This document shows positions 21,148-34,192 of a DNA stretch of 64,000 nt, one piece after another. Origin of the DNA: Umbelopsis ramanniana AG (lineage: Eukaryota; Mucoromycota; Umbelopsidomycetes; Umbelopsidales; Umbelopsidaceae); the NCBI RefSeq assembly GCF_025399195.1, contig NW_026252127.1:124001-188000 (forward strand). Reading direction: 5' to 3'. Every line of letters begins with the position of its first letter. Position 1 is the stretch's first letter. The notes under the pieces were generated by a model. It was not told the DNA's origin, did no database searches, and saw only the letters and a program-made list of their open reading frames with translations. A program made the position numbers and the translations under genes.

Positions 21148-21515
21148 GATCCAACCAGCTACTGTGAATGGTACGTTTGTGCTTCGAGCGTGAATACAAT
21201 CATCAATTCTGGGTGACGTCACGGCTTTCGAAGCGTAAAATAATTTACCGCTACCGCCTCCTCCGCATCAGATATACAAGCCATTTGAACCACACAGGGT
21301 CATAGAACAAGATAGTCTTTCTTCCTTGGTATATGCATCAATATATTGTGCCTATTGAATAAGATACTGGAGGTCGTTTTGAGTCCTGTTGAGCGTTTCA
21401 TGTCAAAAAGAGCCATCATGTGACTAGAAGTGGCTTAAATGTTCATCCGTGAGTCAATTGGATTTGACAACCAGACCCAATCCTCCGCCTCGTCGTTCCC
21501 ACTGAAGATCTCGAA
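21148..21515. other. divergent promoter, MAGO / aminotransferase
   Basis: 368 bp separate two outward-facing start codons. No motif stands out beyond short AT-rich patches. Confidence 0.55.
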
Positions 21516-23303
21516 ATGTCCAGCCGTCCGTCCACTTGGAACGTTCCCGCCTCAAAAGTTGCGAAGAGAGCGCATAATCCTATTCGTCAAATTGTCGATA
21601 AGCTGAAAATTGATCCCAACGCTCAAAAGCAATTGATTAGTTTAGCATTGGGTACGTTTCGTATTGTTCCTGTATCTATATCAGACACGGTCTCGAAACA
21701 GGCGTCTCTGACCAGCTTCATAAATTACTAGGTGATCCTACTGTGTTCGGAAACTTTAATGTCGATGATAGCTGTAACGAGTCAGTCATAAAGCACTTGC
21801 AATCATTCAAAGCAAATGGATATCCGCCTGCACATGGTACAGTACATAGCATTTTGTCACATCCAAGCGTAAATGGCACTGATACATTTCCCACGATAGG
21901 AACTGAGCAAGCGAGAGCTGCAGTTGCAGAAAAATTCAACCATCCCGACGCTCCACTGACGTCTCGCGATGTTATCTTGGCCAATGGCTGTTCTGGTGCC
22001 TTGGATCTCGCTATCAATGCCTTGTGTTCTGAAGGTCAAAATATGTTGATCCCACGACCTGGCTTCTCCCTGTACGATAACTTGGCTGTCAGCAGATTTA
22101 TCGAACCCAGATTCTATAACCTTGTGGTAAGCGTTGCATGACTCATACAATCTATGTGAAAAAGCCACAAGGAGGTAACCATTATACCTTTTTTGCACTA
22201 CCGAACAGCCGGAGCGTAGCTGGGAAGCCGATCTTGATCACCTAGAGTCTTTGATTGACGAGAACACTGCCTGCATACTGGTCAACAAGTTCGTATCTGA
22301 CTATAAACATATGTTCTATTTGAATGTCTTTATTTACAAACTCTTATCAACAGCCCCTCTAACCCATGTGGTTCAGTTTACACTGAACAGCATTTGCGGG
22401 ACATTTTGGCTCTTGCTGAGAAACACCATTTGCCCATTATTGCTGACGAAATCTACTGTGATCTAGTTTTTGAGGGCAACACCTTCTATCCCATGGCCAC
22501 TTTGACCAAAGAAGTACCCATTTTGTCCGTCGGTGGGCTGGCCAAAAAGTATTTGGTACCTGGATGGAGAGTTGGATGGGTTACTGTGCACGATCGTAAT
22601 GGTATTTTCCGCGAGGTGAGTGTTTGTTGTCATTTGCTGAGGCCAGTTTATTCTCTGGGCTAATAAGACGTATGTATAGGTTCATGAAGGCATCTTGAGC
22701 TTGTCACAACTGATTTTGGGACCCTGTTCTGTCATTCAGTGCGCATTGCCAGATATTCTTCACAACACCCCACAGGCCTTCCATGATAAGACAATTGCTC
22801 AACTTGAGGTATCTCATCTGGCCTACTTTTCATAAAAGTTTATATCAATTATACTAACAATCTTGCATTTCAAGCACAATACAAAGGTCAGCGTTGAGGG
22901 TATATCTAAGATCCCAGGTTTGACAGCTGTCATTCCACAAGGAGCTATGTATATGATGGTAGGTAATGGGTTGCTTGGCTTTGGCCGTAGTACCAATCAT
23001 CTGACATAACTATTTTCTTTTACAAGGTCGGAGTCAACGTCTCCGAATTTAAAGACATATCCGACGATGTTGACTTCACTCAGAAGCTAGTGGCAGAAGA
23101 AAATGTTCTGTGCCTGCCAGGACAGGTAATATTTCTTCATTTGATTAGGGTCACAACACAACTAAAATTGGAAAGTACTGACATGATGTTCACAGTGCTT
23201 TGGTTATCCCAACTTCTTCCGTATTGTAATCACTCCTCCTGCTGATCGTTTGGAGGAAGCCTACAGTAGAATGAAGGAATTTTGTGCTAGACATCATATT
23301 TGA
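21516..23303 (+). CDS. tyrosine/aromatic aminotransferase (class I, PLP-dependent)
   Basis: It transfers the amino group of tyrosine to 2-oxoglutarate to give 4-hydroxyphenylpyruvate, the first step of tyrosine breakdown. The N-terminus WNVPASKVAKRAHNPIRQIV and LALGDPTVFGNF match the TAT family. Further blocks are ILANGCSGALDLAINALC, PSNPCGSVYTEQHLRDI, IIADEIYCDLVFEG and the PLP-lysine site SVGGLAKKYLVPGWRVGW. The C-terminus is CFGYPNFFRIVITPP…RMKEFCARH. About eight exons give roughly 420 residues, slightly shorter than mammalian TAT and without its N-terminal extension. It could also accept phenylalanine. MAGO is divergent and cytochrome c follows on the same strand only 183 bp downstream. 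Confidence 0.93.
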
Positions 23304-23486
23304 TACAAAAAATAAAAGAAAACCAGAACTCGGTTCAGTATTGGTTCACCGGAACCGTTCGGAAATCGACGGCACCCCGGTCGTAACAAAATCTAAGCCA
23401 CCCATAGTATTTTCTTATGTGACCTCTTTGAGCAAATTATCTCTTCTCACCTTTTTTTTAAAAACCCATCTCCCCACTCATCAAAA

Positions 23487-23965
23487 ATGTCCATGCCCGC
23501 AGGAGACGCCACCGCCGGAGCCAAGCTCTTCAAGACCCGTTGCGCTCAGTGCCACACCACCGAAGCTGGTGGTGCCAACAAGGTTGGTCCTAACTTGCAC
23601 GGTGTCTTTGGCCGTAAGTCTGGTCAGGCTGCCGGTTTCTCTTACACTGAGGCCAACAAGAACAAGGGTGTCACCTGGACCGAGGAGACTCTCTTCGAAT
23701 ACCTCTTGAACCCCAAGAAGTAAGCAACTATTCTACTGTTTCTTGTCTGTATATTGACATAACTTACTTAACCCATGCCCTCTTTTTCCTTAAATAGGTA
23801 CATTCCTGGTACCAAGATGGCTTTCGCTGTAAGTTTTACGTCATGGTGTTTTCCTGCGATTTCTTTACAACTCGTTCTAACGTATTGTTTTGCACTTTAC
23901 AGGGTTTGAAGAAGGAGAAGGACAGAGCTGATTTGATCGCTCACTTGAAGGAGGCCTGCGCCTAA
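23487..23965 (+). CDS. CYC1: cytochrome c
   Basis: A soluble electron carrier of the mitochondrial intermembrane space between complexes III and IV. Three exons (23487-23719, 23798-23828, 23903-23965) give 108 residues. Heme attachment is CAQCH, with His as axial ligand; [13 protein letters not shown] is invariant. The segment NPKKYIPGTKM carries the conserved Lys and the axial Met, and [20 protein letters not shown] ends the protein. Codons are strongly biased to C-ending and optimal forms, as in a highly expressed gene. A pyrimidine-rich stretch ends just before the ATG. The two introns flank a 31-nt exon. Confidence 0.98.
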
Positions 23966-25015
23966 ATGGTTTCCACCTCTTCCTTTGTCCATGTACTATA
24001 CGTGTGCGTTTCCTTGAGATGCTCATCCTAGACTCATACAGCACTCATGTCTTCTACCGACTAACGTAGTGAAACCCAACGCCCCCAACCTTAGAATAAA
24101 AACTCTAGTTTTTCCTGAAAATAAACCCATCCTCATAAGAATATGTGGTGGTTGTGATAATCCTGTGTTCGGAATGAGATCATTGTGGCTTGGTTCAAGA
24201 TGACCATTTTGTCACAGCAGCTATCATCTTGCGCGCTCTATCTTTATGATAAAAGACTATTCACTCAGCAATTAAGACTATGGCTGCTACTTCCCTTTTA
24301 CCTTACAGCACGGAGATCAGGAAAAATTGTTTGTTGCCCTTGATTCGTCCTAATCTAGCACAGGCACGAAATAGGCGTTTAGAGAGGGCTTAATAGTCAT
24401 ATTCATTATTTGCGATAACACGTTTGCGCGGTGACCTTCTGCGGATCAGGCCATGTAAAATAGTCAATTGGGGTACAATGTCTTTTGATTGAGGCAAGGA
24501 TGATTGTATCCTTGGTATAGCTTCAAAGCCTGATAAACAATCATTGACACCATTTTCTGTAATTTACCATGCTCACTGTAGTAACTCTAGAGCACCTGGT
24601 TATAAGCCAAAGCTGCTGACTTGAAGACTAGGGAAAAGTGATGAGGAACAATTGAATGTTGAAGCGCGGTAATATCGAAGAAAAAAACGGACACCAAAAG
24701 TTTAAAACACCTAAAGCTTATATAGGGCGCTTGGCGAAGTTCAACCACAGTAGAAATAATGGCACTTGTGTGTCACGGGGTACAGCGTATGCAGTGGTCG
24801 AAAGAGACATTAGAATATTCCTGAGATACTACAATATTAAGCTATGCAGTGCCTTATTCCGCCTTCGTGACACCCGGCCATTTCAAAATAGCTTGCTACT
24901 CCTGTCCTCTCGCTAGTCACACTTTTATGCCTCTATAAATATACTGAGAAGCATTCGTGCTTAAAAAGCCGAGCTCTCTCAATTACAATTATATATAAAC
25001 TGATATCCAACAGAT
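23966..25015. other. intergenic, about 1 kb, no supported gene
   Basis: This covers the 3' region of cytochrome c and the promoter of the GT17 gene. An open frame at 24656-24916 has no domain and mixed codon use; I treat it as chance. Confidence 0.6.
24991..25000 (+). promoter_or_regulatory. TATA-like box of the GT17 gene
   Basis: ATATATAAAC lies 16 bp before the start codon. The distance implies a very short 5' leader or a start slightly downstream. It is assigned by sequence and position only. Confidence 0.45.
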
Positions 25016-26188
25016 ATGCGACGGTGGTTCACATGTAGACGACACAAACCACTCTATATTGCATTGCCAATCTTATTCATTCTTGCCACCTACCACATTA
25101 TTGCCAGCACTTACATTATAACCGACATTGGATACCTTGCTCGGCCCCTCTGGGACAATGTGCAAGAGCAATGGGATATAATCCAACACTACACAACTGA
25201 AGGACTATCCTTGGAACGAACATGTCAATTACATGGATGGAGTATCAACAACGAGACAAAACCAAAAATGATCGATGCTGTGATCTTTAGTGTAGAGCTG
25301 GACCTATACGAAGTACGACTGCGTGAACTATGGAACGTTGTAGATAAATTCATAATTTTGGAGTCGAATGCAACATTTACTGGAAAACCAAAGCCTTTTG
25401 TATTTGCCGACAACGCCGAGCGCTTCGCTTTTGCAAAAGAAAAATTAGTATATGCACGGGTAAATCAGCAGCCGCTTCCTCCGCACGAAGGTCCCTTTTA
25501 TAATGAAGCTGCTATGAGAGTAGCTATGAACGAAAATATAGAAAAGGTTGCCAACGATGGTGATTTCATTATAATGTCAGATGTAGACGAGATACCGCGA
25601 GCAAGTACTTTGAGAACATTAAAGGCCTGCAGCGGAGTCCCTTCGCCGCTTCACCTTCAGCTGCGGAACTATATTTACAGCTACGAATTCCCTTTGGACT
25701 TGAATAGTTGGCGTGCAAGGGTTGAGCGCTACAGCAAAGGAGTTACAGCATACTCTCATGGACAACAGTCTAGAAACTTGCTAGCAGATGCAGGTAAATA
25801 ACACAGTATACTCTATTGCTGAGGGTCCTCATACTTGGAAGCAAAATCTTCTTTACCATGCTTACACCAATTTCATGTAACTGCAGGATGGCACTGCTCG
25901 TTCTGTTTCCGAACAATCAAAGAATTCGTCTTCAAAATGACCAGCTACTCTCACGCCGATCGGGTTAGAGGCGACCAATTTTTGAGCAAGGATCATATCC
26001 AGAACGTCATTTGCACCGGCCAGGATATCTTTGGGATGTACCCTGAAGCATATTCGTACAAAGAACTTATTGCCAAATGGGATGGGGCTCCAAAGTCTGA
26101 TAGTGCAGTCGGCTTGCCCAAGGCTGTACTGGAAGATGACAGATTTTCGTTCTTATTACCGGGAGGATGCGAGAGGCAACTGGAGTAA
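25016..26188 (+). CDS. family GT17 N-acetylglucosaminyltransferase (MGAT3-like)
   Basis: GT17 enzymes add beta-1,4-GlcNAc to the core mannose of N-glycans in the Golgi, using UDP-GlcNAc. A type II membrane topology is seen: basic MRRWFTCRRHK, then one hydrophobic segment (PLYIALPILFILATYHIIAS). The family blocks are DAVIFSVELDLYEVRLRELW, VDKFIILESNATFTGKPKP, the metal-binding IMSDVDEIPRAST and YIYSYEFPLDLNSW. The second exon carries WHCSFCFRTIKEFVFKMTSY and CERQLE at the end. Two exons (25016-25793 and 25887-26188) give 359 residues. Whether a fungus makes a bisecting GlcNAc is uncertain, so the acceptor may differ. Confidence 0.9.
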
Positions 26189-26423
26189 GGTTTATCTCAT
26201 CTGAGGCCTAGCTGGACTAACAAACATGTTTTAGATAAATGTGTTTCTCCATTCATCTGACACCAAAAGCTATTATTGCCATATTCATTATCACACCATC
26301 TGTAAAAATGCTATTACAGTCTAAAAAAAAAACGATCCAATGGGATAAAGGTCAATGCTGAAGGGGGATACTATAACATAGTGGGGAATCTGTTCAATAT
26401 ACATTAGATATGTTTTTGTTTAA

Positions 26424-29400
26424 TTATGCAATGTCGTTAGCACTACCACCATCTTGCTCCTGCTGTTGCTTTTAAAAAAGTAATGTTAGAATATAGGAAT
26501 AACTAGAAAGACATCAAATATGACAGCTTACCAGTCGATACTCATCGAGGATATGAGCTTTTTCATCGTTCCAGTATATAAATGTCCTTCGATGCACCAG
26601 TGCCCAAACATATGGACAGAAAAATTGCTGAGAATCGAGTTCCTCTGCGTATTGAAATTTGAGTTCTGGGAATGACTTGAGACGATCCGGCGTCCATGTC
26701 CTCGTTGCTAAATCTATTATTTCGAGCACCTCAGAAGTCGACGGAGCTCGAAGGTTGGCTTCCGACACACGCGCATGGAAGTAGTTGATTATTGCCTCCA
26801 GATTGGCCACCAGCTCTGAAAGTCGTGCATTTAGCCTGTACACTGCAAACGCCTCACGTTTTAGCAAGAGCGCATACACTAGCTGTGGGTTGTCTTTGAG
26901 ATGATGAACCAATATTGAGTTCATGATTTCGAAAAAGAGAGCTATCAAATCTTGATATACGATGATTTCCTGACTCTGGAAGTAGAAAAATAATTAGAGT
27001 CACCTATAGATGATGTAGTAGAACGAGTTAAGTGAACACTCACCGGCTGCTGCTGTAGTAAAGCATTGTTGTCAGCAACTCGACTGGCAATTTTTTGATA
27101 GCGCTTGGATATAAGCTCGAAGACACTGAAAAAGTAGGTCCGTTTACATATGCTCTCACTGCACACTAATCTGATGAAGTAAAGGATTACCTGACAATTC
27201 GTTGTGCTACATAAGGATGTATATCCATCATTGAGTTTGACATGTTGGCAATAGAGGCCATACAGTTTGTGTGCAGATAGGCGTCCTAAAGTTGAGCGTT
27301 CAATACATGTCAGTCGAGACAAGAAATTGAAACTGATTGGCCATAGACAAACTAAGCTTACCTTGTGGCTGGTAAGATTAACCTGAACAGCCCTCAAAAG
27401 TACCAACATGGTAAGTCCACCAAGAGTAACATTTTTTACCAAGGGTCGCTCGGTAAACCAAGTCAAGTTCGTTACATTCTAAGAGAACGAACACATTTAT
27501 AAATAAAAACGTCCGGCACAACATGCTCCTTATCAAATGTGCATAAAGGTACTCACAAACTTTTGGATACTTTCGTTGAAAATATCGTCCTGACTGAAGA
27601 TCAGTATAAATATGAGGAAAATATAGAGTTGTGAATAGTTGGTTTTTCCTTCAATGGATTCGTATACCAATTTGAGAATAGGTATATACTGATAGAGAGA
27701 CATTAGTAGGCTACTATGAGAATGAAAGTCACGGGGAAAAACTCACAATTGTTTCCGGATCGCTACGAGAGAGAACGTATACTCTAAAGGATTCATTTTC
27801 AACTAAAAACAAATAGAACAAAAGCGTACGCTCTTCTATAGCAAGGGAACTAAGACGATGCAGAGAATGAGATTAGCGTGAGACGTTTTCCTTCACCAAG
27901 TGTTGTATAGGATTGTCCATTACCCAGCAAAAATCGTATATAGTCTTCTGAAGGAGATTGAACCTGAGGACACATATTTAACATCCTTCTCATTCTGACT
28001 ACCTATCACAGGTTCTGCGAGCAAAAATGAGTCAAAAAAAGAAAAGTAAGAATAAAAACACAAGTCCATTCACAGTAAATGAATGATATAGAAAGGTACC
28101 TTGATCCCCTGAAATTTCAGCAATGGCTTGTCTATATGCACTTGCCCACTGCAGATTCTGTTCATCAGTAGTATCACCTTCTGTTTCATGTCTCTCTCCG
28201 AAACCATCTTTAAATTGAGTAGACAACAGAAGGAGTAACAACAAACTTCGATCAGCTACCGGAAATGCGTCAGCAGATGATGCGACATTCGTTTTGCCCG
28301 AGAAGAAGTAAGAGTATGCATTGTAAACAACATCTTTGAAAGAAGATATATTAGTTGACAAACATGATGCAAGACTGAACCAGAATGATCGAGCGCTTAC
28401 TTGAAGAAGAAGGTGGAGGGGCTTTTTGTTCCATAAAGTTATGTAGGAGCTTAAACACGATAGGTTTTGCTTGATGTCTAAACAATTGGTAATTTGGTTA
28501 GTATTTTAGCATTGCTAGCAGATACGTTGCAATGCTTGTATTCACCCAAATTTAGTCATCAGGATGTTGATAAAATAATTATATTCTGTTCTGTCCGATG
28601 TTGACTGGTGTAGTTGAGTAGATAACAAAACAATGATGGTATTGAGAGCCTCAAGGTAAAATTCGTGTGTAGAGTAATTAGCACTATTGTTGTTGTCAGA
28701 GTCAGTATTTGTTGTGTAATTGCAGTATCAGCTGGTCCACAGGGGAGTAAGAACTTACTGAGAATCAAGCTGCAGGATAATTGCAATAAGATAGTGTAAT
28801 AATTGCTCTCCTTTAGGCCGAGGGTCTTGTTCTGTTTGAGGGTCAATTTTGAGTTTTTCCATATCCAGAATCATATCTGAAACGGATGCAATCCCTGATT
28901 TTGCAGCAGACTGAGATGTAGTTGTTGCCGACTCTGTAGCTGGTGTGGCAGAAGGGCCTTTAGGCAATGGCTAAGTATTAAAAGGGAAGGGGCCAGCAGT
29001 TATAGGAGTACTAGACTTTCCAATTACCTTCATATTGACGCTTTAATTCTTCGCCACTCAAATTCCCTGCAAAATGTTTTGAAAAAACTCGGACCAGGAA
29101 CAAAGCGTTATAAGCGGAAGTCGGAATTTGGCTATGGGGAGGAACCAACTGGGATGAGAAAAGTGTATCGCAGCAGCAAAGTCATGACATCAAACAATAG
29201 TAACTTACTCTATATCACCCAACTGAAGGAGCTGACGTAACTGACTGAGCAAATGAAGCAACAATACATTAAAATTCTCGGTTCTAACATTGTTCGCCGC
29301 TAAATGAATATCCCCAACATTAGAAAGTTAGCCAAGAAATAAGCTCACTAGTGTTTGTTGAGTAAACCATACCAAGCTCTATTGCCAATCCAACAGTTGC

Positions 29401-29798
29401 CATTTCCAGGTCGTATGCGTCTTGTCTGTAAAACATACATTCGGGTTTTAGTGATATGACACAATTTAGATAGATGAAATGAGACGTGCGCCTTACGTTG
29501 AATATGGTACTGGTAATTTCTCCTTGCACAGAAGTTTCTTCCAAGCTTCTAAATCACCTCTTGATAGGACAGAGCTAGAGCAAAGGATGCGTATGATAGT
29601 GTAGTGGGTGGCGCTAAAATATGGTTTTGACGGTGCGTGTGATGACTTTGACGGTGATAGATGAGGCTGTCTGTGAGAAACCGGATGCGTAGGAGATGTA
29701 AAGTCTATAGAGTGCCTGATGGATTGCCTTCGAATAGGAATAGATGCCGGTACAATCTTGTTTGGTACTGATGGAGGCGACGATGGTGGATTTGACAT
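26424..29798 (-). CDS. DYM: Dymeclin (DYM), Golgi-associated peripheral protein
   Basis: Dymeclin cycles on and off Golgi membranes and is needed for Golgi organisation and secretion; human loss causes Dyggve-Melchior-Clausen dysplasia. Family blocks seen in order include NMTWFTERPLVKNVTLGG, AVQVNLTSHK, PYVAQRIVSVFELISKRYQK, NPQLVYALLLKREAFAVY and, near the C-terminus, DRLKSFPELKFQYAEELDSQ followed by PYVWALVHRRTFIYWN. The gene has about 15 exons and encodes roughly 700-800 residues. The N-terminal 50 residues are Ser/Pro-rich and are not conserved with the animal protein, which begins with a myristoylation-type MGSN. The last exon encodes QEQDGGSANDIA. It is divergent from kinesin-1 and convergent with the GT17 gene. 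Confidence 0.93.
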
Positions 29799-29895
29799 TT
29801 ATATGAGGCAAAAGGCACGAGAAATTTCAGCTGGGATTTGCTAGGGCGAAATCGTTTTCTATCTTCTTTTTTTTTTTGTTCTTTCCCTCTGAACG
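29799..29895. promoter_or_regulatory. 97-bp divergent promoter, DYM / kinesin-1
   Basis: The start codons of two outward-facing genes are only 97 bp apart. The spacer contains a T-rich run (about 29860-29884) on the kinesin side. Both promoters and leaders must share or overlap this space, so co-expression is likely. Confidence 0.6.
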
Positions 29896-32800
29896 ATGTC
29901 AGGAAACAACATCAAAGTTGTATGTCGATTCAGACCCCAGAACTCGCTTGAAAATAGAGAAGGTGGTACTCCCATCATCCATATAGATGACGCTGGCGAG
30001 AATGTTGCGCTCAAGGTATCATCGTCTACCATCTTGCTTCAAAGATGATGTGTAACTAGTACCTGACAGCTTTACAAATACTTCAACAGGGAAATGACTA
30101 TAACGGTGGATTCGCCTTTGACAAGATCTTTGGCATGGATACCAAGCAAAAAGACGTCTTTGACTATTCTATTCGGTCTATCGTTGATGGTACGTTGGCT
30201 TGACCGCTGTTTCCAGTGGCCTTTCCCATAACTTTACATGGCCCCACTTTATCGCGACTCTAACATTTTCCTTCTCCGCAGACGTCGTTGCCGGATATAA
30301 CGGAACTGTCTTTGCTTATGGTCAAACAGGTTCAGGAAAGACCTTTACAATGATGGTATGTAGTCGGTTATCGCACCTGCCCACCTCCGTTTGTTGTACT
30401 TGCTAACAACCCCCATCCCACATTTCAGGGCGCAGATATTGATGATGAAAACACAAAGGGTATCATCCCTCGTATCATCGAACAAATCTTCCAGTCCATC
30501 ATGATCTCGCCTGCCAACATGGAATTCACCGTCAAGGTCTCGTACATGGAAATTTACATGGAGAAAGTCCGTGATCTTTTGAATCGTAAGTTTCTATTGT
30601 TTACACAGCTGTGGTCAAAATATGCCACCCCAACCAAACGTGCCTCTGGAACTTGCCTTTCTAAACAATTCTTCCTCATTCTTTTATTTTTATAATCGAT
30701 TCCTCTACCTGAACAACCACAGCCTCTCAAGATAACTTACCCATTCACGAAGACAAATCAAAAGGTGTCTATGTGAAGGGCCTATTGGAAGTTTATGTCA
30801 GCTCCACTGAGGAAGTCTATGAGGTGATGCGACGAGGAAGTGAAAATCGTGTCGTTGCTTCTACCAGTAAGTCTGCGATATGGATTTGTGGATATCAGCC
30901 GTGTTCACAATGCTCACATTTGTATGTTGTCAGACATGAACGCAGAAAGTTCTCGCAGTCACTCGATCGTCATGATTGCCATCACACAAAAGAACCTTGA
31001 TACAGGTGCAGCAAAGAGCGGTAAACTGTATCTTGTAGATCTCGCGGGTTCAGAAAAAGTAGGAAAAACTGGTGCATCCGGCCAAACTCTTGAGGAAGCC
31101 AAAAAAATCAACAAATCATTGACTGCCTTGGGTATGGTCATCAACAGTTTGACAGATGGCAAGGTCAGTAGAACTACAAGTTTACATTTTACTTTTTGTT
31201 AGCATCATACGCCAAGAATCTAAACTAATACATCTGACAGTCAAGTCACGTTCCGTATCGTGATTCGAAACTTACACGTATCTTGCAAGAATCGCTTGGC
31301 GGTAACTCCAGAACCACTTTAATCATCAATTGTTCTCCTTCGTCTTATAATGAAGCCGAAACCTTGAGTACTTTGCGCTTCGGTATGAGAGCCAAGACTA
31401 TCAAGAACAAGGCTAAGGTTAATGCAGATCTTTCACCTGCCGAACTCAAAGCTTTGTTGAAGAGAGTTAAGTCTGAAGCAGTCACCTTCCAAACCTATAT
31501 TGCCGCTCTGGAAGGTGAAGTTAGCGTTTGGCGTACAGGCGGAACAGTACCAGAGGACAAATGGGTATCCATTGACAAGATCAAGAATGGTGACTTTAGC
31601 GCTTTACCTCCCGCATCTGGCTTCAAAAGCCCTATACCAGAAGATACTTCACGACCAGCAACTCCGGCAACTGTGCTTGAAAAGGATGAACGTGAAGAGT
31701 TCTTGAAACGCGAGAATGAGCTCATGGATCAGATTGCTGAAAAGGTGAGACAACCAAAAGACTATCTCTCTGAGATCGTACTGGGTGCAGCGTATGCAAA
31801 TAGCAAGCTACACAATATATGATCTACATACTCGTTTGAAGGAAACCATTCGCATAGAACACTCCTCTAATGTATAACATTGTAGGAAACTGAGCTTGCC
31901 ACTCGTGAAAAGCTTCTTGAGTCGATGAAGGAAGAACTTGGCATGTTCAAGGATCAAGAGCAAACTATGATCAAGGAAAATCAACAAATGACATCAGAAC
32001 TTAGTGAACTGAAGTTACAACTGCAGAAGGTGTCCTATGAAAGCAAAGAGAACGCCATCACCACCGATTCTTTGAAAGAGACCAACCAAGAACTTGCTGC
32101 AGAATTGGAAGAATTGAAAAAGAACTTGGCAGAAATGAGACTTTCTCACAAGAGCAACGCTGACAGTGAGAAGGAAAAGAAAAAAGCTGAGAAAATGGCC
32201 CATATTTTCTCTGGATTCGACGCTTCAGTAAGTTCACCCTTTGAACAAATAGATCTTCCATGGCAACCATTGTTAATCATTGTTATAATAGGGTGAAATT
32301 ACAGAGAAGGAGCGCCACATCCGAAATGCGTTGCACAGATTGGATGGTGACAACGGTTCAACACTCTCAATCGAAGAATTGGCATCTGTTCGACGAGAAC
32401 TTGCTGAATCCAAGTCTTTGCTTGAGCAGCATACTAAGACCATCGATGATTTGAGCAGCGAAAAATCGACATTAGAAGCAAAGAAGACTGACTTGGAGAT
32501 TAGACTGAATACTCTTGAAGTAGAATATGAAGAGTTGCTAGACAAGACCATTGCTGAAGAAGAAACGGCAGAGGATAAAACTGTAGACATCGCAGAAACC
32601 GTCTCCAACCTCAAGGTAGTTTTTTAAACCGGATCACTGTTATATGCATCGCCCTCAGCTGCTTACCCTACTATCTAATTATCATAGGTCAAACTTGAGT
32701 CTCAATATGCTTCTAAAAAGGAGCTACAAGAAAAAGAAGTGGAACAGCTCAAGCAAGAAGTTGAAAGAAAGAACAACGACTTTGAGAAGCTTAGCAGTGC

Positions 32801-33768
32801 TATGGCTGACCTTAAGGCAGCCAACGATGAACTTCAGGTAAGCACCGCGCAATATTCACAAAACTTTTTGCATTTCTATGGTTCTAACCTGGTACATTTC
32901 CTTTCTCGCGGCTAACTCTGATTAGAACGCTTTGTCTGCTCAACCTCGCCAAGGATCCTCTGACCTGACTGAGAAGGAAAAGGACATGGAGAGAATGCGC
33001 AAGTCCATGGCCCAACAATTGGCAGACTTCGAAGTCATGAAGAAGGCCTTGATGCGTGATCTTCAAAACCGATGCGAAAAGGTAGTCGAACTCGAAATTT
33101 CGCTGGATGAAACTAGAGAACAATACAACAATGTATTGCGTGCAAGCAACAACAAAGCCCAGCAGAAGAAGATGGCTTTCTTGGAACGAAATCTTGAGCA
33201 GCTTACCAACGTTCAAAAGCAGGTTTGTACATATTATCAGCTGGAAACTGTATATATTTTACGAAACTAACATTGTCTCTAGTTGGTGGAGCAAAACTCA
33301 TCACTCAAGAAGGAAGTTGCTATTGCTGAGCGCAAGTTGACCGCACGAAACGAGCGAATCCAGAGTCTAGAGTCATTGCTACAAGACGCACAAGAAAAGT
33401 TGATCAGCCAAAATCAAAAGTAAGATCCCGTTATTTGTCGCTGTCGCCATCTTGAAAAGCTGTACTAATGATCCATGTAGGTTTGAAGCTCAACTTCAAG
33501 CGGTTCGAGAACGCTTAGAACAAGCTAGATCTTCCAAGTCACAAAATTCCATGGCCGCTCTTAGCTTTGGTCGCATCGCCAAGCCATTGAGAGGTGGAGC
33601 AACGGTCACTGACAGCGGGTAAATATCGTTCTTCCCTAATCAACGATGGATTATAGCTTCATATGCTGATACTAATTTATCTTATCTTTTAGCTCTCCCA
33701 CTTCACCTACTGACGATAAGCGTGATCGACGTACGTCGTGGATTCCCGGTTTCATCAACAGCCGATAA
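29896..33768 (+). CDS. conventional kinesin (kinesin-1 heavy chain)
   Basis: A plus-end-directed microtubule motor carrying vesicles and dynein to the hyphal tip. The motor domain is complete: [12 protein letters not shown]-loop [13 protein letters not shown], switch [12 protein letters not shown], switch [15 protein letters not shown], and the microtubule-binding region [20 protein letters not shown]. After the neck comes a long coiled coil (about 31870-33540) and a tail with the auto-inhibitory motif [10 protein letters not shown], the IAK motif of kinesin-1. It ends [13 protein letters not shown]. About fifteen exons encode some 900 residues, matching fungal kinesin-1. It is transcribed away from DYM. 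Confidence 0.96.
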
Positions 33769-34192
33769 GCAGAGATATTATAATATTCAACGTAGCTATG
33801 AAAAAAATTGAAACGAATACCCCCTCAGCCATCTAACTCCATAATATAATGGAGGATATCACACTTTTTTCCTCAAATTATATAAACAATATGTTATGAA
33901 ACAAATGGCGCTAGCGGCATATAAGCTGCTGTATGTCTGAAAATTTTACATTACAGTTATGGCGCTACGAGAGAGCGATAAGCAGTGTAAATATGAACAA
34001 GTCAAGCTACGCTACAGTTATGATCTGGTTTTTTCTCAATTTTTGAGAAAGCTGCAGGCAAATCTTTGAGATCAGTTATGTTCCATCGGGGGCGGCTATG
34101 ATTCGCTTCCGCCGGGTCGCTGTGACTACTCAATTTGAAATTGATACTGGATGAGGTAGTGCAACAGCTTACTCTTTCAACTCTTTTACAAA
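33769..34192. other. intergenic, kinesin-1 to stress-protein gene
   Basis: About 420 bp, AT-rich near the kinesin stop. No gene or RNA is recognised. Confidence 0.6.
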
